DNA from: Trematomus loennbergii | Taxonomy: Eukaryota; Chordata; Actinopteri; Perciformes; Nototheniidae | DNA: 64,000 nt | Assembly (NCBI GenBank): GCA_012861695.1 | Contig: JAAOOA010000002.1 | Location: forward strand, 17,274,303 to 17,338,302 | Direction: 5' to 3' | Shown: positions 13,362 through 27,619 of the stretch, piece by piece | Position numbering within the stretch: position 1 is the first letter of the stretch | How the letters are laid out: every line of letters starts with the position of its first letter | The notes under the pieces: model-generated | The model's input: the letters and a program-made list of their open reading frames with translations, nothing else | Database searches by the model: none | What the model was told of the DNA's origin: nothing | Translations under genes and position numbers: made by a program

Positions 13362-16300
13362 AAAAAAATGCAGGCAGCTCACATTTCAAACCTGCAAAGG
13401 GGGGTGGTGCCTAATGTGCTAGACAGCCTGTATCTTGGCCCTCGTCCAGAGCAACGAGTAAAAGAAGCCTCAATCAATTCATTTAAAGCAACATTTGTTA
13501 CGAGGGGAGATGCAGCGCAATCTCCGGAACATTGGTGATAGAAACTGTTTAGGTGGGCACATTGAGCAGTGATTTCAGACACCAAACCTGGTCTTTGCAT
13601 AGTCGACTTAATCCATCAAACTAGTCATTGTAATTAAGGGGCATGGAGGAAAGAGGAGGAGGGGGAGGAGGCTGGGTATTGTGGCTTCCTGATGCGCACA
13701 GGGTTGGAATCAGAGAGGGAGGGGCCAATTAGACAACATTTGTCTTTCAGCACACATGAGCCACAGTAAGCTTGTGGATAAATAATTACACACACATAAA
13801 ACATGCAAACTGTGGGTAGACACAACACCCGAGGCAGTCTCAAGCATCTATTGTCACGTGCAAATAAAAATACTCGCACACACACACACCAGTGAGAGTG
13901 CATTCAGATGTCAACCGATCTGCGGCTAATATACAAAAATGTGCATTTAATTAGAGACGCAACCTGCTATGTTAATTCATTCTGATATGCAAACATCTGA
14001 TTTTGTTGCACTTTAAATTACAAGATGTTTCCAATCACCTCCTGCTGCTGCTGCTGACATATTAACGGCGACGACAGAGGAGGACGTACGGGCTCTAAAG
14101 CTCTTATCTCCTGTCCGTATTTGCTCTCCTGGTATTTACTATCAGCTAAGTGCACGGCAGGTGACTTACTGCCCTGAACTCCTACTGCAAGTCAACACAT
14201 CCATCATAGCTGGAACACTTCACATACAGTGATCATATAGTGTAAAACACACTGATGGTCCGAAGTGGACACAGTGGAGATTTACAGCTTCTGTGACACT
14301 CATATCATAAATAATGAGTCTTTAACGCTGTAAACTCTGACACGGGTCCGTCTTCATAAACTGGGGCAGCCAAGCTTTTTCCAATCCATGTAACTGGGTT
14401 TTTTTACTAACAGGAGACGACTTAAGTTTCCAAAGTTTCATTATTGCATGAGATTTAGGAGAAATGTGAATAATGTGTTGTAGAATACAGCTTAAAATGT
14501 GTTATGTTTAATGTAAGGGTGCACCAAACTTAGCTATATCGCTTACAGTATATATATATTTCTTTAAAATAGTTAAAAAGGAATTTAGGAAGAACAATTT
14601 AAGCTCAACAGGTAGAAAAGAATCATATCATAATATTAATCTAAGATGGATAAAGAGATAACATTAAGCATTACATCATAAATATCGTTTTTCTAATTCA
14701 GAAAATCTGCTTTTGTGTTGGACTTTTTCTCGGAGATAAAGCAGACCTACAATGATGACAATGTTCTTTGACGAAAATAATAGCAGAAACCACAACAGCC
14801 TCCTCACCATCTAAAGTAAGGCTCCCATACTTGGAAAATAAAGTCTGAAATATGCGTTTAAATCTAATTAACTAAAGGTTGTCTATTTCTCACAGCTGCT
14901 GACACAGTCAAACTCGACCACCAACATTGTGTTATTCTCTATTTAGGAACAGCCACAAACTATATGTTGGAGCACACAGGGTGGAGAGATGGACAGAAAG
15001 TAAAAAAAAAACATTTTGGTGTGGGAATCTCCGGGAAGAGAAATTACAGCCCTTCATTCCTGTGTGTGTATCTGACCTCTGTATTGTGCGTACAATCAGA
15101 GACTTCTCCACAGCTTAATGACAACACGTCTGACCACTAAGTCTTCAGCCCCACTTTACTGGAAGGCCGGTGTATGATCAGCACTTCAAACTACAGTTTA
15201 AAGCGAATATACGTTAGATTTGAATAAACAAATACAACCATTTCAAGTTTAAAGTATAAACACATTTATCTTAAAGGTCTTTTTTTGTAACAAGTGAGAT
15301 ATTTTGCAACTTTACTGTCTTCAGAATTACCATAGTTTAGCAGACAATGTTACTTTTCCTTTAAGTCTTCATTTGAATCATGTTTATGTCTACAATTCTG
15401 ATTGATTTGACCAAATGGTTTGTACTTTCTATTAAAGTACTTTCTTGTAATTCTGTTTCTCCGTACTGTAATTCTACTCCTACACCTGTGGCATGTCTGC
15501 ATGTTTTAAGGCCCTCTGGAGACAAACTTGAGATTTTACACATAGATAAAACTGACTTCACTTTGCCAGCTGTCATGTTTTTTTTTCCTAGATAGATTCT
15601 TCGATTTCTAATCTAAGAAGCAGTTGTTCACACTGCCTAATGTTGATCTACGACTGCCTGCATACAAAACATCCCCTCCTAGTCCCACACTGTGAATACC
15701 CCCTCAATCCAACCAACAAGAAAAGATGAAACAAAGCATAAAAACTGTGTTGCTGAGATGTGTTTTTTATCATCGTGCTGACACTGTTAACTACAACCCA
15801 CAATGTCTTTTGATCAAACTTGAAAACAGCCTTGCATGTGTAAAACAAGCGTGGAGACAAACCATGCTGACAGAGCGAGAGCTGAAGCCCAACTAATTAT
15901 CTGCTGAATAGCTGCTTTACCAGGCGTTTGTTACACCAGAGAATGAAGTGAAAAACTTGGACTGGTCCCCCCCCTCTCTTATAAGTTGGTGCCTCCTTTC
16001 ACTCTTTAGAGCCGAGGAATTCCAAGAGCTTGCTGAGGCGCAAACGATTGGGAATGTGCCACTCTGACCCTCTTGGAGGAAAAACCGTGATTAGGCGTTT
16101 TGTCTGCGCTCTCTAACCAGACTGAACCATCCTGCGGGAGGGGTGTGACACAGTAGAGAGATGCCTTTAGAGGGCTTGTAATGTACCCTGTGATGGAGAG
16201 GGAGAGAGGGGAGGCCTTGATGAGATGATCCACACCGAAAAAAGTGATCTCCGTGCTTTGATGTCACCAAGGCTCTACGTGCATGGCTTTGCCCTGCGGT

Positions 16301-17396
16301 AAAACAGTCCAAGTAATCACAGATTAATAGAGCAGGCTAATCTCATTCACAAAGAGGTCACTACGAGCAGACAGTCGCCCCTCCCCAGCTCTTCCCGAGC
16401 ATTGAGAGCCGCCTGCAAAAAGGCAAAGTACTACAACTGAGTACATCTATTAAAGACTACAGATTCCATTAAAACACACTGTTGATAGTCAACATCTAAA
16501 CTGCTCACTGAATAAGCGGTTATAATGAAGTTTCCTCAGGCGAGAGAATACCGCTGTTGTCATCAGGATTATCCGTCTATTTTTGCCTTTCTAAGCTTTT
16601 TCTTGCAATTAAATTAATGATATCATGTCTCTAAAGTGTTGGTCAAAACTATTTGTCAAAGCTACAACCTGTTTCCCCTGTAAGTCGACTGTGAGCATTG
16701 ATTTTCTACAGCTGAAATCAGCTCTGCCCTCCCTACAGCCCAATTTCCCCTGCAATTTTCTCCCATGTTCAAGAGAGGAATTTCGATGACATAACAGAAA
16801 TGTAATAGCTCCGCCACGTCAGAGCCAAGACAAGTTAGGCCTGGTTAAAATGGGACACCAAATCTGATTTACTTATTAGCACTCAGCCATTGACCCTCTG
16901 TGGCAGCCCCTCTTGTAATTACCAGAGATCTTGCCCCCTCCCCACCCATTATGGACATAGATTTTCAGAGCAGATTACAAGATGCACAATGTGACTGGGC
17001 AGGCCTTTGGTTATGAGAATAAAGAGTTGGCTTCAAATGCACCTTTTTCACTTTTTTAAAGCTTTTTCCTTTGGATAAAAGTCCCAGGCTTTGCGCTATT
17101 CAAGTACCTTTGTTAGTAGAGATAAAGAACCAACATAAGGTGGAACTGTTTCAAGTTGGCTGTATCCAGAACAAAAAAAAGACTATTATGCAACAAATGG
17201 CAGACTAAGCGTATTGATGACTGAGCTGAGAATTTGAATACAAAAAAACTTGGATCACATCCAGTAAAAACTGTCAGATTTGGCTAAATTAATGATTACT
17301 CAATGAACATCATGAGTAATGCTGGATTCACTTTTACAGCCTCTCAGATTTGTTCCTTGGTGAACGGCAGACACTAACTCTTCTGTCTCTGGTGTT

Positions 17397-17650
17397 GGAT
17401 GGCTGACCTGCCGCCGCCGTCCTGGCCCCGTCATGTGACTCCCTCCCTTCCCCCGTCACTGGGCAACGGCCCCGCAGGATGCTGCGAAGTGGGTCTTGCC
17501 CCTGGGGCCCGGTGGGAGTGTTGTTTAAGAGCCGTCTCCCTGGGCTGCCAGAGAGGGCTTTCTCTCCGCCTTAACAACCTCCTCGACCGGGGCCTCCACT
17601 CTAAAGAGCTTCTGGAGAATGTCTCCTCAGAGTCTTTTCATTGACTCTCT
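17397..17650 (+). other. GC-richer island in intron, unknown role
   Basis: This block of about 250 bp is clearly less AT-rich than its surroundings and has an open frame beginning MADLPPPSWPRHVTPSLPPS. I recognise no protein family, and there are no convincing splice sites on the plus strand. It may be regulatory sequence or chance; coding status is unlikely. Confidence 0.25.
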
Positions 17651-18534
17651 TCTTACAGGCCTCTAAAAATATTCATGCATATACAGGTACATAATTGTCC
17701 ATGAAATGCACTTTGGGATACTGCCTAGACTGGAGTACTTGCCGGTTTTCCAAATGACTACTGTAGCAGGAAATTATTCAGACAGAGAATCAATTGGCAA
17801 TCTTATCTAAGCCCATAAAGTAGGGCCTGAGATTTGATTTAGCATTAAGTAGAATTAGAACATTTGGCATTGTAAGTTAATTGCAAGCAGAGAATGATTC
17901 CCATCTCGAGGCCGACATAGGAGTGGCATTGCAGGATTTTAAGCTTCATATTACCACTTGTGAAAGATGGACGCCGTAAATCAGAAAAGGCAAATGCAAG
18001 AGAAAATTCAAACAATATGTGGCTCTGACTTTCATGTCCTACTCCACTTAGGGCGGCTCAGCGCAGAGGCCGAACACACTGAGGCAACTGCACAACCTCG
18101 CTTTCCTCATAACCTAAGACAGGTGGAAACCACAAATCAAAAACTGTAAAGGAGAACAAAATATTCCGGTTATCTTCCAAGCTGCTGACAGCCGATACAT
18201 CTTCATCCCCTTCGTACTTCAGCATGCTTTTTTCGCTAGCTTGATAACATTTAGCAGTATACATCTGTCCCAATAATCCATCACTGTACGAGATGATGGT
18301 GCTGTGTGAAAACAGGAAACTCATGGTCACTGATAAAGTAGTTTTGTCGCCTGGGACAAATTGAGTATTCTGCTGTACGCACTTTGTCTTAAAACTCAAG
18401 AGAAAAAAACAAATCGAGCTGTAGTTTATGATGGAACAATATGGAGGTGAGATCGGACATGAAGAAGTCAAAGTTTATAGATATAAGAGGGCAATAAAAC
18501 AATAAAAGGTATGTAGAGCGCTGGAAATAATCTA

Positions 18535-22064
<3,530 letters not shown>

Positions 22065-23468
22065 TTAGTCAAAGTCAAACAATGTGCAAAGGTCACTAAG
22101 AAACAGAATACAGATCATTTATATTTTGTATGTATTAATAATTTGGTGAAACATATGATAAGTAAAGTAAGGCACTGAATACTAGTTTACATATTGGTCC
22201 TGGCCTGCCTAATTGAAAGTTGTGACATGGCGATTTATTCATATTAAAACACATAATCAGGCATAAAGTACTAATTTTAATTATTAAAAGGATTGCTCAT
22301 CTCCAATCCATCAATTTCTTTTAATAATTAATAGTTTTTAAATATGGAATAACTGACTGAGTATGCTAGATAAGAGTCGAAAAGTACATGGATACATGTT
22401 TTGTCACCAAAACAAAGGACACGTAACATTTTTTATCAATAATTAAAAACACTAAGGACAGCATTTTACCACCACATTTTCAAAAATTGATCTTATTCAA
22501 CTTTAGCGTACTTTTGTTTTAGGTTTAAAGTATTGGCGCATGGCTGAAGGAGTATGTCCCCATTAGATTCATGCTTCCACTTTCCTCTCCCCAGGTTTCT
22601 GTAGCAACGCCTCGACACGAGTGCAATAAATCTCCCTGTATGGCTGCATGAATAGCCGAGGAAGCCCTTATTTCTCCAGCCGGCCCTGAGCTATGCTGTG
22701 ACTTTATCTGACAACAGGCTCCTTGACCTACAGGTAACCCTTTATGGCTTTCATTCCCCAACTGGAGCCAGCAGCCCACTCACTAACCCTGTTGTGTGTC
22801 TTGCAGTGAAGCAGCAAAAGAAACTGAAAAATTGACCTGGACTCACTGTTAGTACATTTTCCTCTAAAAGCTTTCAAATCTCAATATAAATCACTTTATA
22901 AATAGGAGGCACACCACCTCCACTCTTCAGTAAGCTTTAGGCTTTGGAAACATAATATGCACAAGCCTTTTTAGTGCACTTGTTCAAACCAGGAACAAAT
23001 GGACTCCCACTCCATGGCATCAAAGGTAAACAGAGAGGTTTGTCAGCTTAAAGTGAATGGATGCAATTTTTAACACACTTAAGATATCACTGTATGGGAG
23101 AATAGAAGAAGAGGAAGTGACTATCAGTGCCCTTTTCTTGTCTGCTCCTTAGGGGGCAGCAGAGGTCAGGATTTGATAGGCCTGATTTCATATTCATTCT
23201 ACAAGCCAGCATTGGACAAGGATGAAACCATATTTGTTTATTTTATGTTCTGTCAGAGACTGTTCCTCGCTTGCCTTTCATGTCTTTGTTTTTGGGAACT
23301 GAGGATGAGAAGTGGAGGAGTCACTGAGCATGTACATTCTACTAGTGGATTAAGTCTCCTGGAGAAACACACACATCCACAGATGCTAAATTTAGATGGG
23401 AATGGAAGCTAGACAACACACGCAATCAGAGCACCAAGGATGGAAAGGGGGTGGAGGGAGAGTATGTA

Positions 23469-23506
23469 GGGGGGGGGGGGGGGGGGGGGAGTGGGGGTGG
23501 GGGGGG
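23469..23506 (+). repeat. Poly-G tract with G-quadruplex potential
   Basis: A run of 21 G at 23469-23489 is followed by further G-runs (5 and 8) separated by single bases. The plus strand is the template strand for zmiz1, so the G-rich strand is not the one copied into the transcript's own sequence. Exact length is uncertain, since homopolymers this long are often miscounted. Confidence 0.8.
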
Positions 23507-25099
23507 AACACGGCACCAACACTTGGGCTTGAAGTGATTACTGTTCTTTGCACTCAGAACAATTGGTCCCACCAGTGTGGCTGTCACATGGAGAGCTTGG
23601 CACTGCCACGCCACAGATGTTCCCCTTACTCCGGCCAAAACCCACCAATCAAACCTAAACTAGTGGCCAAGAGACCCCTCACTCCCCCCCCCCTTGTCCT
23701 CATCCCCCTGGGTGAGTACGAACCTACAACATTTACACTCCAGAAAAGGCTCGTCTCAGTTCGAGGGGAAACAAAAGACTCGCAGCGTCCTGAGAATACA
23801 GCTTTCTTCAGATACAATCATCCTCTGTAGTCACGTCTGGAAACGACTTGATCTGCACATCTGCAGCTAAACTGAATGTGACAGCGCACGTGAACTGGCA
23901 AAGACTCCCCTTTCCCTTTTCAAAATCACAGCTTTTGGTTACGCCGCTGTTGTTATTCAGCGCCGCCCCAGAGCACTGAAAACATATTAATGGAGACAAT
24001 TATCCCTGAAAGGAAAGACGTCGCAGACAAAAACAGCTGCATAGCCAGTGCAGCAGCAGCAGCAAAGAGAGGGCTGTCTTCCAGTTTATCTTGAAATATT
24101 GACGCTTACAGTTTGAGGAAGTGCTCCTGCAGCGAGAGGAGAGTCCATAGTTTCTGCCAAAGCCCTGTACGAACCACTGAGTGGAGAGTCTGACAGCAAA
24201 CTGGCTTCCCCACAGCGAGAGGAAATGTACTGTCTCTGAAATAGATACCAGCAGTATCACCGAGCCCATCTTCCCCAAAGTGTTCACAACGGTGCAATTC
24301 TGGGACGCTGGAGAAAAACAAACTGCCATTGAGAAAACTGTGTGTTTGCCGACGAAATCAGATAACTGTTATTGTGTATCTTTTTCTAAATCCTAGTGTT
24401 TTTGGAGGTTGAACAAGCGAACATATTTATTTAGCTGTTAAAGGTTGTAGATATGTTCCTTTGAGGTATTTAGCACCACCGTATTCATCATGACGTAAAA
24501 CACTATCTGTGTTGTTTACCTTTTACATATTTCAACTATTTCTGTATGGATTAATCAGTTGATTCCTTCTTTAATAAAAATAATTTGCTTTTCAATTAAC
24601 CACCAATTAACCACAATTGTTAAGTTAGTAGTAAGCGGTAATCTATTTCCTAACAATAATGTCAAAAAAGTAAACAAGACATCAGATGTATTTAAAGTCC
24701 TAGTTAGTGTACTGGGGTGATAAACCACCATGTTTCCATAGTTTATGATCAGTTAAGGTTATGTTATTGTTTATAAATCATATTATTGCAATTTCACAAC
24801 AGGACGGCAATTTAAAAATTACCACTGTAATGATTTCTGATTCAACTTTCAACCCGTGATTCAATCATGCTGACAGACTCCAATTTCCTCTACTTTATCA
24901 TCACGCTCGCCAGTAATTTATCATTCGAGCAACAAAATCAATTTGTTCCCCTGTCCGCTGCACTGGCTGGGAGTATTCAGACAGACGTGTCACATCTTCC
25001 AGAAAACAACAACACAATGGAGCAGGCTTCATTTATATTCCTGCTCTATGTCCGCATTGCCTTCGAGATGCCACATTTTCAGCATGTGCACACTTTCAA

Positions 25100-25560
25100 T
25101 TAAAGCAAACAGCTGGATTGGTTTACAATATTTCCTTAATTATTTTAATGGCTTGGATATTGGACAATGGGGAGCAGAGGGAGAAGATAGTGAGTTAATT
25201 GTTCTGATCTCCCCTGATGATCATCTTTGTGTGCGGGGAGGAGAATAGACGGCCGGCTGAATGGGCTCACTGCTAGTCTAATTGGCAGGACATAAATGGT
25301 ATTTATTATGCGGGCCTTCCAAACCCTGATTGTCTGTGCACAAAGCTGCCTCTATTAGCAGGGTGCTGGCTCTTACTGGTTGGTTTGAAATGACCCGGCG
25401 CTTAACCATTTATTAGATGGACTGGAGGCCTCCTTGTATGCCATGGATCTCTCTAATTGGCATGTTTACCCATGTGCTGGTTCCCCGGCCGCTAACATTG
25501 GGACGTGTTTGTTTAAATTTTTGCCTTGCGGGGGTTAATACATTTAACCCCGGCAACATT
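25100..25560. promoter_or_regulatory. Candidate intronic regulatory element
   Basis: This is a low-repeat stretch in the zmiz1 intron. It carries the identical 11-mer TCTAATTGGCA at 25277-25287 and 25452-25462 (TAATTG homeodomain core), a forkhead-like TGTTTAC at 25463-25469 and a perfect 8-bp inverted repeat GGGGTTAA/TTAACCCC at 25531-25551 with a 5-bp spacer. Motif density is suggestive only. Conservation and activity cannot be judged from one sequence, and the limits given are approximate. Confidence 0.3.
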
Positions 25561-26327
25561 TGAATTGTTAACATGTTTTGTTATGTTAGACAGATGCAAG
25601 TCTCTTTCCCTGTTCTGTGAAATTGCTTTACAGAATAATTCATTAGCTATTAGGAATACAGGACATTCATAGAACCCAATTTCACCTCCCATACAAGTAA
25701 AGGAGGAGGGGATATTGAATATTTAATATCCTGCTGTGAAGAAGGTATCCAGCATGCAGACAGAGAGTGTGTGCCTCTGTCTACCTTATTACTTAAGGAT
25801 ATCAAAGCTTGGCTCTACACATAGGGGCTCGCCCCGTCTTGCTATCTGCCTCACCCTGTCTCTCTCTCCGTAATAGCAGGGAACTCCCCGCCGAGGGTAA
25901 AACTATTTGCCACGTCCACACTTGTGTTTAAGCTTGAGCCCCATACATTGTCCCAAAGGCATTTCTGATGTACTTTTCAGGAGGTGGACCTCAGCACAGA
26001 GTCCTGAAACAAAACGGGCCGTCAGTTAAGAAAAGAGATCAAAGGACGAGCCCTGTAGCCCGGGGTTACTCAAGTATGTCTGTTTCATTCTGCCAGAGAT
26101 TCGTCCCGCAGTAAACGGTGGGGAGAGGAGAACAAAAGCACTCGCTGGGAGTCAGCGGTGGTGGAGGGAGAAAAAGGAGGGTGATGATGGGGGAGGGAGG
26201 GGAGCCTCTGCTCTTTGACCCTGGTCAGTAACCCGAGTCACACCACAGTCCTGATAGTGAGACTGAACAGATTAGTCACTTAGCTGTGGCCCAACATGGA
26301 GACTAGGGTGCCTTATGGCCGTCACTG

Positions 26328-26353
26328 TAAGCGTGTGTACAAGCACACGCTTA
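26328..26353. repeat. Short perfect hairpin
   Basis: The arms TAAGCGTGTG (26328-26337) and CACACGCTTA (26344-26353) are perfectly complementary with a 6-base loop. It is too short to be a microRNA precursor by itself. No associated feature is seen. Confidence 0.5.
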
Positions 26354-27499
26354 GAAAAGGAAATCAGAGTTAGAACCTTTCTACCAGCCAAACAAATAGA
26401 GAAATAAACAAATATGGAAATGACTCTCTGCATAAAGGTTCAAATGGGGTAAATGTATCTTTACAAAATCAATTTGTGTAGGCAACTCAGAAAAAAATAC
26501 TTTTGCTGGGAAGTCATCAGTCAATCAGTCAGTTTTCAAGCCCTTCAAGATCATTTAACACTGAATCTCATTTAGAAATGTACCAAAACTGGATTCATAC
26601 AGATTAGAATTGCCCACGGTTATTAACATAACAAATTAACTGAATTGTGTAAAAAGTAATACACAGCGTCATACGGTAATTACACCGTCATTCTTTTGCC
26701 ACCATGCCTTCTTCCTCAACTAAACGTTACACTGACAAAAGCCCCATTTGTTTGCACTGTTTACCACTGTGCAAAAACAATGTGTTGCAATTTAATTTAA
26801 AGTTTCATTATTTTTAGATTAGTTTATTAGCCTGTAAGCAGAATCTTTGATATTACATGTTCCAGGTGGAGCCGAGTCTCATGTTGCTTTATACTTCTAC
26901 GTACACTTATATGTCATATTGTCACTGTAAAGCTAACACTTTGGATAAGAGTTTTCCTGCTCTGAGACCCTAAGGAAAATAACATTTTGTTCAACATCAG
27001 ACGATTTTATTTAACAATTGGTCTTGAAATAGACTTCTAGCGAGTCTTGAAACTTTCCCAGAATTTCAGTCTACAAAGAATTAGATTTTGACCAACCATA
27101 CTTGACATTAATTTGGCCATGATTCAGATATCTTAATTGGAATTCCATAGTTGTGCTGATATGTATATGTGTGCTTGTAGATTTCTCTAAATAATTACTG
27201 ATTGACTGTACGCGTTGTGTTTTATGTCAATTATTATTTTCGGCTGATTGTTCTTTGTGTACCTGCCAAGGGACTGCATATAGAATGAGCCTATAACTAA
27301 ATCTGAAATCAATTATATTTTTTCCTTAATTAACATTATTATGCATAAAACGTTTACCAAAATGAAAATGCTACCTCATTTTACTTAACAATATTAGTGT
27401 AAATGTACCTTGTTACTTTCCAGCTGTCAGACAGGTGACAGGTAGCATACATGAACCTTCTGTGGCTTATGCACCAAGCCTCACACCCAACACTCTCAC

Positions 27500-27568
27500 C
27501 TGTTTGATGCACAGCAGACGGTCATTTGTCTGCTGTATGTGTCTGTCCATAGACGGAATGGAGTTCAT
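27500..27568 (-). CDS. zmiz1: zmiz1 first coding exon, start codon and residues 1-23
   Basis: This is the translation start of ZMIZ1. The ATG at 27568-27566 sits in TCAACATGA, and the frame is closed upstream by an in-frame TAA at 27607-27605 in the same exon, so the protein cannot start earlier on this transcript. The peptide is MNSIPSMDRHIQQTNDRL then LCIKQ, ending in phase 0 at donor GTGAGA. Human ZMIZ1 begins MNSMDRHIQQ (from memory), so this fish protein has an Ile-Pro-Ser insertion. A second in-frame Met at codon 7 gives the start SMDRH. Leu replaces the Gln of RLQCIKQ. ZMIZ2 lacks this N-terminal module, which separates the two paralogues. Confidence in gene identity is high. Confidence 0.95.
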
Positions 27569-27619
27569 GTTGATTGTCCCTCTTCGGCCTCTACCTGCCA
27601 GCCATTAAACTGAAGCGTT
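27569..27619 (-). other. zmiz1: zmiz1 5' untranslated part of the start-codon exon
   Basis: This leader segment of 51 nt lies between a good acceptor (TCTCTGTTTCTGTTGCAG, with AG at 27621-27620) and the ATG. The presence of an acceptor means at least one non-coding exon lies further upstream, at higher coordinates. The segment holds the in-frame stop TAA (27607-27605) and a tiny upstream ORF, described separately. Confidence 0.85.
27591..27605 (-). promoter_or_regulatory. Four-codon upstream ORF in the zmiz1 leader
   Basis: ATG GCT GGC AGG TAG encodes Met-Ala-Gly-Arg. It lies in the leader and ends 22 nt before the main ATG, in a different frame. Its ATG overlaps the stop codon TAA of the main frame (TAATG). 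Position -3 before its ATG is T (TTTAATGG) and +4 is G, so initiation context is moderate at best. Very short upstream ORFs this close to a main start generally lower translation or require leaky scanning; any effect here is inferred. Confidence 0.6.

Noticed and set aside
23396..23830. 144-codon frame containing a Gly-rich run
   Set aside because: The Gly run is the poly-G tract and the remainder matches nothing recognisable.
26930..26970. A second copy of the UnaL2-type tail (ACACTTTGGATAAGAG)
   Set aside because: It lacks the matching AAAGCG stem and the TGTAA repeats; the similarity is limited to a short TTTGGATAA.
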